A stretch of 64,000 nucleotides of DNA from JBCBKL01 sp038521825 (GCA_038521825.1 JBCBKL010000017.1:1-64000); one strand, 5' to 3'; counted from the first letter of the stretch, positions 9,120 to 18,724 are shown. Notes: generated by a model from the sequence alone, not told the origin. A program made the numbers and translations.

Positions 9120-9380
9120 ATGCAGCTCAGATTCCGTTTTTTCGAGTTCGCTTGCCATGCACTCAATTGCAAACGGCGATGCGAGCATACGAGTTGCTCG
9201 CTTCGGACGGCCATCTGCCAACTGGAAAGCGGTCAAAGCAACCTATTGCTCACCTCGACGAGATTGCCAAAGGTGCGGGTCTCGGACAACCCACCAGCGC
9301 CCCTGCGTTCGTGTTCTGGCCACACACGGGCCGACAGGATTACTTGTTGAGAAACGTACTGCCCGCTAAACCACGCCGAC

Positions 9381-11065
9381 ATGAGACCTGAGGATATCCA
9401 AAAGATCAGCCGTGACTTGGCGGAGGGCCGATTTCCCGCCGCCCAGAAACGCGCCAGAAGCCTGGCAAAGCGCGCCCCGAAAGACGCAGCGCTCCAGAAC
9501 CTCGCTGGTGCCGCGTTTGCCCAAGCCGGCAAACACCGCGAGGCTATTCCCTACTTTCGGGCTGCAACGCGAATTGATGCCCAAAACCCAGAATTCTTGT
9601 GCAACTTCATCCTCGCCCTGACAATGAGCGGCGAGACAGCCGTCGCGGAGAGGGTTGTTTCGAAATCGCTGACTGCGATGCCAGAGCTCGCAAGACTTCA
9701 CTATCTCCATGCGCAAATTCTCCATGACAAGCATGACATGAAGGGCGCTGTGAAGGCTGCCAATCGGGCGTTGGAACTTGAACCGGGGATGGTCGAGGCG
9801 CTGAACGTCCGTGGTCTGGCAAAATCAAACCGACGCCAGACCGCCGAAGCACTCGCTGACTTTAGGGCCATCCTTCATACACACCCTAATGACCTGATCG
9901 CCCACCAGAACTCTGCCGAACGTCTGAACGAGTTGGGGCGCACGAAAGAGGCGCTCACCCACTATGACGTCATGCTCGGGTGGTTCCCAACCACCCTTAT
10001 GCGCTCAGCAAGGTTGCCTCTCTTGTGGATCAGGGAGTATTGAACGGCGTCGTCGCGAGCGCGACCCAAGCAATTGCGCAGAAACCGAAAAAGTCAGAAG
10101 AAACAGTCTTGCTCCATCTGCCCGCCGGCACCGCCTTAATCCGGCTGGGCAAGTCGCAGGAGGCGATGCAGCATTTCGACCTGCTGCATGCGCTTGACGC
10201 CAAGGAGCGACGCTATTCCTCAAAGCGGCAATGGGGCGAATTTGCGCGAATCCGGTCCCTGTTTTCGGCTGCACCAGACACAGATTTTGACACATCAGTT
10301 GGTCCGGCGCCAATCTTTGTTGTCGGCCTTCCGCGATCAGGGACAACCCTGATTGAGCAAATCCTGAGCATGGCACCGGGCGTTCATCCGTGCGGGGAGC
10401 TCGTCACCACGGAAAGGCTGTTCCGCGAACTGTTCGAAGGAGATGGCCCTGTTGATCCGGCGCAGGCGGCCGATTTTGCCGCCACTTATCGGGAACACCT
10501 GCCCGATCTTCCGGCCGACACCGACAAATTCATCGACAAGATGCCAGCAAATTTCAGGTATGTCGGTTTGCTTTTGGCTGCTTTCCCCAGCGGTAAGATT
10601 ATCGATGTTCAGCGCGATCCACGCGACGTTGCACTTTCCATGTGGACCACCCGCTTCAGCGCGAAAGGGATGAATTATGCGAGCACGATCCCAGCGATCG
10701 CTGATCAGGCGAACCTGTACCGATCCTACATGGCACATTGGAAAGCGATCTTTCCGACCCGGATCTTAACCGTTTCATACGAGAACCTGGTGTCGAATGT
10801 AGAGGATGAGACGCAGCGCATGGCCGCCTTTTGCGGGATCGATTGGACCAGCGAAATGCAGAACCCAGAGCGGAACACCAACCCGGTGACAACCGCGAGC
10901 GTGAACCAGGTTCGAACAGGGATACATCAAAGGTCGGTGGGTCGCTGGGAAATCCTTGGAGAGAACCTGGATCTGTTGATCTCGAGACTGGATCCGGAAC
11001 TCTGGCCCGATGTCGATCCGGACGCCAGCAGGGGCAGTGCGGATGCTGCGGGTCCTCCACTATAG
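9381..11065 (+). pseudogene. TPR-repeat sulfotransferase, broken by a frameshift
   Basis: The gene opens at ATG 9381 and encodes several tetratricopeptide repeats (for example GAAFAQAGKHREAIPYFRAA and NRALELEPGMVEALNVRG). The frame fails near 9978-9982 in a GGG-TGG-TT stretch. Coding continues in the -1 frame from about 9980 as VPNHPYALSKVASL and runs to 11065. The second part is a sulfotransferase domain with the PAPS 5'-phosphosulfate loop VGLPRSGTTLIEQIL and the 3'-phosphate motif VQRDPRDVALSMW. Joined, this is the standard bacterial TPR-sulfotransferase of about 560 residues. One missing base explains everything, so it is either a recent pseudogene or a sequencing error. Confidence 0.85.
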
Positions 11066-11156
11066 GAAAGTGGGCATGACGCGGCTCCACAGCCAAAGCT
11101 GACCGGGCCATACTGGGCTTCATACTACATTCTCAGATGCACAACCTTCTCGCAGC

Positions 11157-12116
11157 TCAGCGCCCCAGCATCCACACGCCGTCCGGCCAGAATGCGTGAT
11201 AGGCGAAGGCGAACATCACGTCGTGAGGCAGGTCCCGCCCCTTGCCATCACGCACGCGGATCGTGCCGACCTCCCGCCCCTGCCCAATGCTGGCATTGTC
11301 GAGGGCCGAGGCCTGCCCCTCGCGCCAGGTGATCACGATACCCGCTTCGCGCACTTCACCGTCTTTCGCCAGCCGCGTCATGGGCCACGCCCGCTCACCC
11401 ACACGCACGACCCGTGCCAGCGGCGGAATGCCATGTGGCGGGTCTTCGCCTGAATAGAGAAACGGCCGCGCCGACCCGTCATAGCCACGATAGGGGTTGC
11501 GGCCATAATCGCGTGGATAGGCCGGTTCGGCCATCACCAGACCATCGGGATTGCGCGCCGTGAACTCCGCCCAGCTTTCCATCCAGCTCGGCAGCGGCGT
11601 CAGATCACGGCCGGTCATCGCGCCCACAATCCCTTCGCCAGTGGCTTGCTGCCACCAGCTTTCGGTCTCGCGATCATACATAATCATGTCCGAATTGCGC
11701 AGCTTGCCCGTAACCCCAAAGCTGAGGGTGCGGCCCGCAACGCGGCGGTCAAATGTGATACCGGAGTTGCAGAGCGGGCAGAAGGTGACGGCAACCGGCA
11801 CACCGGCCACGGTATCGTTTACGATCTCGTGCCAAATCAGATAGCGAATGGGATACGCACGGGGCACCTGTCCGTCGATTTCAAGAGTTATGACGGGCTC
11901 GCGCGCCGCGATGCGCTGCTCGGAGACAGCATTGACCATCGTTGGCCCATCGATCGCGGGAATCCCATCCTTCGGTGGTCCGCCGGACAGGATCTCTACC
12001 CAGTTCTCAATACTGGTGGTCTCGAAATCGGTCTTTGGCCATTCCCGTGCCCAGAACTCCGGCGACGCGGCAAGCGGCCCGGCGATCAAAAGCAGGATGA
12101 CGATAATGGTGCGCAT
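11157..12116 (-). CDS. DUF3179 domain protein, exported
   Basis: A 319-residue protein with a Sec-type signal peptide (MRTIIVILLLIAGPLAAS) and a DUF3179 body. The family mark is VTFCPLCNSGITFDRRV around residues 108-122, with two cysteines, followed by FGVTGKLRNSDMIMYD and ESWWQQ. The biochemical role of DUF3179 is unknown; the Cys-Pro-Leu-Cys pair suggests metal binding or redox chemistry, which is inference. ATG 12116 has a GGGAGGA site upstream and starts the signal peptide. It lies downstream of the cyclophilin pair on the same strand, separated by a hairpin, so it may have its own promoter. Confidence 0.82.
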   Translation of the reverse strand: MRTIIVILLLIAGPLAASPEFWAREWPKTDFETTSIENWVEILSGGPPKDGIPAIDGPTMVNAVSEQRIAAREPVITLEIDGQVPRAYPIRYLIWHEIVNDTVAGVPVAVTFCPLCNSGITFDRRVAGRTLSFGVTGKLRNSDMIMYDRETESWWQQATGEGIVGAMTGRDLTPLPSWMESWAEFTARNPDGLVMAEPAYPRDYGRNPYRGYDGSARPFLYSGEDPPHGIPPLARVVRVGERAWPMTRLAKDGEVREAGIVITWREGQASALDNASIGQGREVGTIRVRDGKGRDLPHDVMFAFAYHAFWPDGVWMLGR

Positions 12117-12148
12117 GACGGGTTCCTCCCCGCGAACCATGACGCAAA

Positions 12149-12174
12149 TGCGGCCCCGATGCCTAGGGGCCGCA
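12149..12174 (-). terminator. Intrinsic terminator after the cyclophilin pair
   Basis: A perfect 9-bp stem (TGCGGCCCC with GGGGCCGCA) closes an 8-base loop 35 bases after the end of the exported cyclophilin. On the minus strand it is followed by only three T residues, so termination may be partial and some transcription could continue into the DUF3179 gene. Confidence 0.6.
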
Positions 12175-12209
12175 CAAAGGTGTGAGGAGTGTTGATGCGC
12201 CGAACGAGG

Positions 12210-12755
12210 TTACTCGGTCACGCGGACCGCCGTCATCACATCCGGCTGACCCTTGATCGCCCCAGACCGGGGATCACCCCGTTTGATCGCATCGAGCACA
12301 TTGAGGCCCTCGGTCACGCGGCCGATCACGGTGTATTGCCCGTTCAGGAAGTATCCTTCGGTGAACATGATGAAGAACTGGCTGTTGGCACTATCCGGGC
12401 TTTGCGAGCGAGCCATGCCGACGACGCCACGGTCATAGGGCACGTCCGAAAATTCTGCTGGCAGATCGGGCAGGTCCGATCCGCCCATCCCTGCGCGGCT
12501 GCGATCGCCATCATTGCGGCCGAACTGCACGTCGCCGGTCTGGGCCATGAAACCATCGATGACGCGGTGAAAGACGACGCCGTCATACTTTCCGTCCTCG
12601 GCAAGGGCAGTGATGCGTTCGACATGTTGAGGCGCCAAATCTTCAAGCAGGTCGATCTTGATCGTGCCGTTCGCTTCGCCTGTTACGTCGATTTCGATCC
12701 CGGTCGCGGCGGCGGAGCTTGCCATCAGGGCCAAAGCTATCAGGGCATTACGCAT
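12210..12755 (-). CDS. Peptidyl-prolyl cis-trans isomerase, cyclophilin type, exported
   Basis: A 181-residue cyclophilin with a cleavable signal peptide (MRNALIALALMASSAAAT), so it acts on folding proteins in the periplasm. Active-site signatures: FHRVIDGFMAQTGD with the catalytic Arg and Phe, GMARSQSPDSANSQFFI and FLNGQYTVIGRV. Like many bacterial cyclophilins it lacks the Trp that gives strong cyclosporin binding. Its ATG overlaps the last 8 bases of the cytoplasmic cyclophilin gene upstream, so the two are translationally coupled. A hairpin follows. Confidence 0.9.
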   Translation of the reverse strand: MRNALIALALMASSAAATGIEIDVTGEANGTIKIDLLEDLAPQHVERITALAEDGKYDGVVFHRVIDGFMAQTGDVQFGRNDGDRSRAGMGGSDLPDLPAEFSDVPYDRGVVGMARSQSPDSANSQFFIMFTEGYFLNGQYTVIGRVTEGLNVLDAIKRGDPRSGAIKGQPDVMTAVRVTE

Positions 12756-13254
12756 CGGCGGCCACCTTCACACTGATCATCCGGTCAGGGTTGGAGGGCG
12801 GCTCGCCCCGAACGATGTCGTCGACATGCTCCATGCCCTCGATGACCCGGCCATAGACCGTGTATTGGCCGTTCAGGAAATGGTTATCGCTAAAATTGAT
12901 GAAGAACTGGCTGTTGGCGCTGTTGGGGTTCGCGGCCCGGGCGGCGCCCAAGGTTCCCCGATCATGCGGCAGTTTCGAAAACTCCGCCGGCAGATCCGGC
13001 AGATCCGAACCACCCGTTCCGGCCATGCGCGGGTTAAAGCCGTCTTCCAGGTCGCCATGCTCCACATCACCGGTCTGGGCCATGAAGCCATCGATCACGC
13101 GGTGAAAGCAGACATTGTCGTACTGACCGCCACGGGCGAGCTCCTTCATCCGCTCGGCATGTTTCGGGGCAATCTCGTGTAACAGCTCGATCACGACTGT
13201 GCCACCTTTCAACTCGATCAGGATTGTGTTTTCTGGATCGGTAATCTCAGCCAT
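12748..13254 (-). CDS. Peptidyl-prolyl cis-trans isomerase, cyclophilin type, cytoplasmic
   Basis: A 168-residue cyclophilin without a signal peptide. It carries the same catalytic core as its neighbour (CFHRVIDGFMAQTGDVEHG, NSANSQFFINF, FLNGQYTVYGRVIEGM). The two proteins are clearly related and look like a tandem duplication in which one copy gained or kept an export signal. This gene is first in the pair and is divergent from pgk, with 123 bases between their starts. It should catalyse proline isomerisation in cytoplasmic protein folding. Confidence 0.9.
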   Translation of the reverse strand: MAEITDPENTILIELKGGTVVIELLHEIAPKHAERMKELARGGQYDNVCFHRVIDGFMAQTGDVEHGDLEDGFNPRMAGTGGSDLPDLPAEFSKLPHDRGTLGAARAANPNSANSQFFINFSDNHFLNGQYTVYGRVIEGMEHVDDIVRGEPPSNPDRMISVKVAADA

Positions 13255-13377
13255 CCGGCGCCTCGCTTGTCATGTGTTTGTCACGAGATAAACGCATGGC
13301 CCCGCGGGGACAAGTGACGCATTGACCGTCGCGCGGTATGCTTCGAAATAACGGGCCGACAACAAGAACGGAGCGCG

Positions 13378-14544
13378 ATGATGAGCTGGAAAACTCTTGA
13401 CGACATGGATCTCGACGGCAAACGCGTGCTGGTCCGGGTGGATCTGAACGTTCCGGTCGAAAACGGCCAGATCACCGATACAACCCGCATTGACCGCATG
13501 GTGCCCACGGTCAGCGATATCCTGGCGAAAGGCGGCAAACCCGTCCTCATCAGCCACTTCGGCCGGCCCAAGGGCAAGGTGGTGCCCGAAATGAGCCTGC
13601 GCTTTACCGTGCCCGCCGTCAGCGCGGCCCTTGGCCGGAACGTGCAATTCTCCGAAGAATACGAGAATCACGAGGGCGAGGTGATCCTGCTCGAAAACGT
13701 TCGCTTCCATCCCGGCGAAGAACGCAACGACCCCGCCCTTGCCACGCAACTGGCCAAGTTGGGCGACGTTTACTGCAATGATGCCTTTTCGGCGGCACAC
13801 CGCGCCCATGCCTCGACCGAGGCGATTGCCCATCTGCTGCCCGCCTGCGCCGGTCGCCTGATGCAGGCCGAGCTTGAGGCGCTCGAGGCTGCGCTTGGCA
13901 AACCCGAACACCCGGTCATGGCCGTCGTGGGCGGGGCCAAGGTTTCGACCAAGCTCGACCTCCTGGGCAATCTGGTCGAAAAGGTCGACATGCTGGTCAT
14001 CGGGGGCGGCATGGCCAACACGTTCCTTGCGGCAGGCGGCAAGGATGTGGGCAAATCGCTGGCCGAGCACGAGATGACCGACACCGCGCGCGACATCGTG
14101 GAAAAGGCCCAAGCGGCGGGTTGCGAGATTATTCTGCCCACCGATATTGTGGTAGCCCGCGAATTCGCCGCCGAAGCCGCGAACGAAACATTTGCGGCCG
14201 ATCAGTGCCCCGCCGACGCAATGATCCTCGATGCCGGGCCCCGATCGGTCGAGCGGATCGCGGCAGCGATGGAAACGGCCCGAACACTCATCTGGAACGG
14301 CCCCCTCGGGGCGTTTGAGATCGAGCCCTTTGATGCGGCGACCAATGCAGCAGCCCGAAAGGCGGCAGAGCTGACGCGATCAGGCAGCCTGGTTTCGGTG
14401 GCGGGCGGTGGCGACACGGTGGCCGCGCTCAACAAAGCCGGGGCGGCCGAGGAGTTTACCTATATCTCGACGGCGGGTGGCGCGTTTCTGGAATGGATGG
14501 AGGGCAAGACTCTGCCCGGCGTTGCCGCGTTGAACGGCGCATAA
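13378..14544 (+). CDS. pgk: Phosphoglycerate kinase
   Basis: Complete 388-residue glycolytic and gluconeogenic enzyme that transfers phosphate between 1,3-bisphosphoglycerate and ADP. Seen: the N-terminal substrate motif KRVLVRVDLNVPVENG, SHFGRPKG, the hinge region with VVGGAKVSTKLDLL, and the C-terminal nucleotide loop SVAGGGDTVAALNKAG with TYISTAGGAFLEWMEG. GGAG lies just before the tandem ATG codons at 13378 and 13381. A TTGACC element at 13322-13327 could be part of the promoter. Its stop codon overlaps a possible ATG for the next gene. Confidence 0.96.
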   Translation: MMSWKTLDDMDLDGKRVLVRVDLNVPVENGQITDTTRIDRMVPTVSDILAKGGKPVLISHFGRPKGKVVPEMSLRFTVPAVSAALGRNVQFSEEYENHEGEVILLENVRFHPGEERNDPALATQLAKLGDVYCNDAFSAAHRAHASTEAIAHLLPACAGRLMQAELEALEAALGKPEHPVMAVVGGAKVSTKLDLLGNLVEKVDMLVIGGGMANTFLAAGGKDVGKSLAEHEMTDTARDIVEKAQAAGCEIILPTDIVVAREFAAEAANETFAADQCPADAMILDAGPRSVERIAAAMETARTLIWNGPLGAFEIEPFDAATNAAARKAAELTRSGSLVSVAGGGDTVAALNKAGAAEEFTYISTAGGAFLEWMEGKTLPGVAALNGA

Positions 14545-14573
14545 TGCATGTCATTTCGAACAATGGGGTATTC

Positions 14574-16151
14574 ATGAAGCGTTTCTTGGCCATCACCGTA
14601 TTCTGCATTTCCGCAACGACAGCGGTGGCGCAAACCTCCGACAGCCGCCCGACCCTTTGGGATTTCTTTACGGTCGAACGGTTCGCGACGGCATTCTTTA
14701 ACCAGTTGATCACATATGCCCGGGCCGGAGCCGATGTCCGCTTTGACAGCGTTCAGGTTGATCCGGTCGCGGGGCTGATCCGGGTCACAGGGCTGGAGGT
14801 TTCGCCCAAGATCCAGGGGATTGATCCCGATGCCTGCACGATCACCGCTACCCGCACCACACTGGATTTCTCACCATTCGACCAGATCAACAGCGCGCGG
14901 TTCCGCGTCGCGCTGGATGATGTCGTTGCAGGGTTCGACTGCTTGCCGCGTGAGGCGCGGCCCGTTCTGGGCTTTCTGGGGCTGAGCGATCTCAACATCG
15001 ACCGGGCCGATATCGGTGTCGATTACGACGTACCCTCAGGCGGCGCGCAGGTACAGTTGCAGGCCGGGGTCGACGGGCTGGTGACTGTCCTGCTGGATGC
15101 CGATGTGGACTATGTCAGCTACCGCTACGATTTCGAGGTTGAGGATGTGGATCCGTCGGTCGACCTCAACGCTGCCCGCCTTCAGATCGAAGATCAGGGC
15201 CTTTCCGCGCGGCTCGAACAGGTTTTGCCTCCCGAGATGCGGGATCCGGTCACATTGTCTGATCAGTTGGGCGCAGAGCTCGCGAACGCGCTGCGGGACG
15301 CCAATGGTGAAACGCCACTCAACCCTGAACAGGAACGGTTCATCGCCGAAGCGCAGGAAATGGCGCGGCTCGTCGCTGCCGGCGCGGGCAAGATCGTGGT
15401 GGAAACCGACATTGCCGCCCAACCTGCCCGCCTGAACGAAGCGACCGGAGATAACCCGGCAGCACTTTTTGCCCTGCTCGCCCCGCGCGTTGCCCCGGCA
15501 ACCAAAGCCATCGGTCAAACGATCTCCCGCGCCGACCTGATCGCGGCACGCGACGCCAGCGTGTCCGCATCGGATCAGCGCCGCATCGGTGAAGCCCTGC
15601 TGAGCGGTGTCGGCGCGCCCCGCAACATTGAGTTGGGCCTCACCCTTCTGGCACCACTGGCCGAAGAGGGTGATGCGGGTGCCGCACTCTTGATGGCCGA
15701 GGTGCTGTTCGAGCGGGATATCGAAGCATCCTACACGCTGGCCTCACAGGCCGCGGCCGGAGGTCAGGCGGCAGCCCTTGCCGTACTGGACCGGGCCGAG
15801 GACACGCTGCGCTTTCCAACGCTGATGACCCTGCAAAACGAAGCAGCGGATGCCGATCTCGCCGCACCCGACCGCTTTGCCACGCTGGCCGAAATGCGGC
15901 GCGCGGCCCTGGACCATCTGACCGGGCTCGATGCCATCCGGAGTTACGAGCTTGCTTATTTCTGGGCCTCGATGGCAGCGGCCGGCGGCGATACTGCTGC
16001 CGCACGGCTGAGAGACGAGATTGACGAGCGGATGCGCCTGCGCGGTCTTTCCGATGAGTGGGCCGAAACCACCGAGGATATCGAGGCGCTGGTGCTTGAA
16101 GGCTGGATCGCGGCCGACATTCCCAACATCTTGAAAACCAACGCGCAATAG
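14574..16151 (+). CDS. Exported protein of unknown function, Sel1/TPR-like C-terminal half
   Basis: A 525-residue protein starting with a signal peptide (MKRFLAITVFCISATTAVAQ). The middle (residues about 40-250) reads as beta-rich repeats alternating Asp and hydrophobic residues (VRFDSVQVDPVAGLIRVTGL), reminiscent of AsmA- or DUF945-like exported proteins, though I cannot assign it. From about residue 340 the Ala/Leu/Glu-rich helices (LLAPLAEEGDAGAALLMAEV, SQAAAGGQAAALAVL) look like Sel1-type repeats. ATG 14574 begins the signal peptide; ATG 14544 overlaps the pgk stop and is an alternative that would add ten residues. It probably shares the pgk transcript. Confidence 0.75.
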   Translation: MKRFLAITVFCISATTAVAQTSDSRPTLWDFFTVERFATAFFNQLITYARAGADVRFDSVQVDPVAGLIRVTGLEVSPKIQGIDPDACTITATRTTLDFSPFDQINSARFRVALDDVVAGFDCLPREARPVLGFLGLSDLNIDRADIGVDYDVPSGGAQVQLQAGVDGLVTVLLDADVDYVSYRYDFEVEDVDPSVDLNAARLQIEDQGLSARLEQVLPPEMRDPVTLSDQLGAELANALRDANGETPLNPEQERFIAEAQEMARLVAAGAGKIVVETDIAAQPARLNEATGDNPAALFALLAPRVAPATKAIGQTISRADLIAARDASVSASDQRRIGEALLSGVGAPRNIELGLTLLAPLAEEGDAGAALLMAEVLFERDIEASYTLASQAAAGGQAAALAVLDRAEDTLRFPTLMTLQNEAADADLAAPDRFATLAEMRRAALDHLTGLDAIRSYELAYFWASMAAAGGDTAAARLRDEIDERMRLRGLSDEWAETTEDIEALVLEGWIAADIPNILKTNAQ

Positions 16152-16160
16152 GAGGCCGCG

Positions 16161-16937
16161 ATGAAGCCATACACCCTGATAACCGGTGCGTCGGAGGGGC
16201 TCGGTGTCGAATTCGCCCGCCTTGCGGCAAAGGAAGACCGCAACATGATCCTGGCCGCGCGGTCGCTGGAAAAGCTGAACGCGGTCGCGGACGAGCTACG
16301 ATCGGACAGTGTGGATGTCGTTGTAATCCCGGCGGACCTGAACGGCCTGGACGAAACCGAAAGGCTGTGGTCCGAGGCCACCGATGGCCGGGTGATCGAC
16401 GTGTTGGTTAACAACGCCGGTCTGGGCCGGAACGGAGCCTTCGATGACGGGCAGGACTGGCAGCGCGAACTCAGCTCGATGAACGTCAACATGATCGCCC
16501 TGACCCGGCTGATGAAACTGGCCATTCCGCATATGGAGGCGCATGGCGGGGGCCGGATCCTCAACGTGGCCTCGGTCGCCGGTTTTGTGCCCGGGCCGAA
16601 CATGGCCGTCTATCACGCGACCAAGGCCTATGTCGTGTCGTTGTCCGAAGCGGTGGCAGAAGAGATGCGAGGGGGCAGCGTCACCGTCACCGCCCTTTGC
16701 CCGGGCGCCACAGCCACCAACTTTTTTAGCGACGCCGACATGCACGACGTCGCACTGATCAAACAGGGCAAACCGGCCAAGGCCAGCGATGTGGCCGAAC
16801 TGGGCTGGGTGCAGGCCCGCATCGGCAAGCGCATCGTGATCCCCGGTGCGATGAACGTCATCTTTGCCAACCTGCCCCGCTTTGTTCCCCGCAGCGTCGT
16901 GACCCGCATTGCCAAACGAATGATGAGTAAAGTCTGA
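16161..16937 (+). CDS. Short-chain dehydrogenase/reductase (SDR)
   Basis: A 258-residue classical SDR. The cofactor motif TGASEGLG is at residues 8-15, LVNNAGLG supports the nucleotide site, the catalytic Ser is in NVASVAGF, and YHATK holds the catalytic Tyr and Lys. The acidic and basic residues after the second beta strand (ILAARSLEKL) favour NADP(H), by inference. The substrate is not predictable. The C-terminal tail is basic and hydrophobic (RFVPRSVVTRIAKRMM), as in the DltE-like SDRs that lie on membranes. It follows the exported protein by 9 bases with an AGGAGG site, so it is likely in the same operon. Confidence 0.85.
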   Translation: MKPYTLITGASEGLGVEFARLAAKEDRNMILAARSLEKLNAVADELRSDSVDVVVIPADLNGLDETERLWSEATDGRVIDVLVNNAGLGRNGAFDDGQDWQRELSSMNVNMIALTRLMKLAIPHMEAHGGGRILNVASVAGFVPGPNMAVYHATKAYVVSLSEAVAEEMRGGSVTVTALCPGATATNFFSDADMHDVALIKQGKPAKASDVAELGWVQARIGKRIVIPGAMNVIFANLPRFVPRSVVTRIAKRMMSKV

Positions 16938-17033
16938 TCATTCTGGACCGCTCCGAAGCATTGACGCGCACGGTAACTTGTCTTGGCGGGCCAAGCGCTC
17001 ATACTCGGCCCACAGATTTACGGGAGAGATCAC

Positions 17034-17825
17034 ATGCTTAGAACCGTTGCCGCCGCCCTGGGCCTTGCCGCGCTTGCCACCATCGCAACGGCGGGCGGAC
17101 ACCTGCCCGACCTTGAGGGCCGCGAAGTTGTTGTTGTAACCGAGAACGCCTATCCGCCGCTGCAATTCCTCGACCCTAACACAGGCGATGCTATTGGGTG
17201 GGAATACGATGCGATGGTCGAAATAGCGGAACGGATCAACATAACGGTTGTCTATGAAAACATCAGCTGGGATGCGATGATCGCCGCCGTTGGCGAGGGA
17301 CAGTATGACGTCGGCATGACCGGCATCACGATCCGTGAAGACCGTGCTGAGATCGTGGATTTCTCAGACAAATACATGACCTCCGAAATGGTCATGATGG
17401 TGCGGGGGGATGAAGCGCGCTTTACCAACGCCAAAGAATTTGCCGCCGACGATGACCTGCTCATGGCCGCGCAGCCGGGCACGACGCCATTCTATGTGGG
17501 GGTCTACGATGTTCTCGACGGCGATGAAGCAAACCCACGCATTAAGCTCTTTGAAACCTTCGGTGCGGGCGTTCAGGCGCTGCGGGCCGGTGATGTCGAC
17601 CTCGTGCTGACCGATGGCACTGCGGGCGAAGGCTATGTCGATGCCTCAGAGGGCGGGCTCAAGATCGTGGGCGAAAAACTGGGGACCGAGGACTTCGGGT
17701 TTATCTTTCCGAAAGGTTCGGACTTGGTTGAGCCGATCAATGCGGCCATCGCGGATATGACAGCGGATGGCACGATCGAGGCGCTGAACAAGAAATGGTT
17801 CCTCGATTTCAAGATCGGCGGCTGA
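17034..17825 (+). CDS. Polar amino acid ABC transporter, substrate-binding protein
   Basis: A 263-residue periplasmic binding protein of the family 3 solute-binding type (PBPb fold) with a signal peptide (MLRTVAAALGLAALATIATA). Marks: VVVVTENAYPPLQF at the ligand entry, GWEYDAMVEIAERI, the conserved GMTGITIREDRAEIVDFSDKY, and a C-terminal ALNKKWF. Such proteins bind polar amino acids or related compounds. GGGAGAG precedes ATG 17034. The permease gene follows after 3 bases. No ATPase gene is next to them. Confidence 0.88.
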   Translation: MLRTVAAALGLAALATIATAGGHLPDLEGREVVVVTENAYPPLQFLDPNTGDAIGWEYDAMVEIAERINITVVYENISWDAMIAAVGEGQYDVGMTGITIREDRAEIVDFSDKYMTSEMVMMVRGDEARFTNAKEFAADDDLLMAAQPGTTPFYVGVYDVLDGDEANPRIKLFETFGAGVQALRAGDVDLVLTDGTAGEGYVDASEGGLKIVGEKLGTEDFGFIFPKGSDLVEPINAAIADMTADGTIEALNKKWFLDFKIGG

Positions 17826-17828
17826 CAC

Positions 17829-18617
17829 TTGCGCAAGACGAAGACCGACGGCGACTTTCCCTATTGGCTGGTCGCCGTCGTGGGCCTGCTCACCTGGGCG
17901 TTCTGGCAGGCCCTCACCAACGACATCTACAGCGACGTTCTGGGCAAGTTGCGGCAAGGGATCGGCATCACGATCCTGGTCAGCGTTGTGGGCTACAGCT
18001 TTGCCTGCCTTCTGGGGCTGGCGCTGGCGCTGATGCAGCTTTCGGGGGCGATCGTCTTGCGCCAGATCGCCCGATTTTATGTCGAGATCATGCGGGGCAT
18101 CCCAATCCTCGTCCTGCTGCTCTATGTGGCGTTCGTCTTTGCGCCCGGGCTGGTCTGGCTGTGGAACTGGGCGACCGAACCCTTTGGTGGCGGCGAGCTG
18201 CGCACCCGCGATTTCCCCCTGCTATGGCGGGCTGTGCTGGCACTGGTTCTGGCCTATGCCAGCTTTCTGGCCGAGGTGTTCCGTGCCGGGCTGCAATCGG
18301 TCGACGACGGCCAGATCGAAGCGGCCGAGGCGCTTGGCCTTTCACCCTGGCAGCGTTTTCGCTTCATCGTGCTGCCCCAGGCTATCCGCATCGTACTGCC
18401 GCCTCTGGGCAACGATTTCGTCGCGATGGTCAAGGATTCCTCGCTCGTCTCGGTCGTTGGCGTTCTAGACATCGCGCAGCTGGGTAAGGTAACCGCAGCT
18501 GGCAACTTTCGCTATTTCGAGACGTACAACATGGTCGCGCTCATCTATCTCACCATGACGATTGGCCTATCGCTGGCCCTGCGCGCGATGGAGCAGCGGC
18601 TGAAACGCGCGCACTAG
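17829..18617 (+). CDS. Polar amino acid ABC transporter, permease
   Basis: A 262-residue inner-membrane protein of the HisMQ type with about five to six hydrophobic helices. The ATPase-docking EAA loop is clear: EAAEALGLSPWQRFRFIVLP near residues 160-180. Earlier segments (GIGITILVSVVGYSFACLLG, VEIMRGIPILVLLL) are standard for the family. It probably starts at TTG 17829, just after the binding-protein stop. The ATPase subunit would have to come from another locus, which is unusual for this family. Confidence 0.87.
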   Translation: MRKTKTDGDFPYWLVAVVGLLTWAFWQALTNDIYSDVLGKLRQGIGITILVSVVGYSFACLLGLALALMQLSGAIVLRQIARFYVEIMRGIPILVLLLYVAFVFAPGLVWLWNWATEPFGGGELRTRDFPLLWRAVLALVLAYASFLAEVFRAGLQSVDDGQIEAAEALGLSPWQRFRFIVLPQAIRIVLPPLGNDFVAMVKDSSLVSVVGVLDIAQLGKVTAAGNFRYFETYNMVALIYLTMTIGLSLALRAMEQRLKRAH

Positions 18618-18724
18618 CGATCACGCAACTTTTTACCGACCGCCGGATTTACGGGATTCACAGCGCGAATCACCTGTGCCATAGTGCCCGAAGCGCCCGA
18701 TCAGAGGCGCAATGAGGCAGAGCA

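Noticed and set aside
9116..9391. Plus-strand frame of 91 codons before the sulfotransferase
   Set aside because: It overlaps the start of the sulfotransferase gene, has no clear ribosome binding site and resembles no family. Overlapping frames on the same strand are similar in length.
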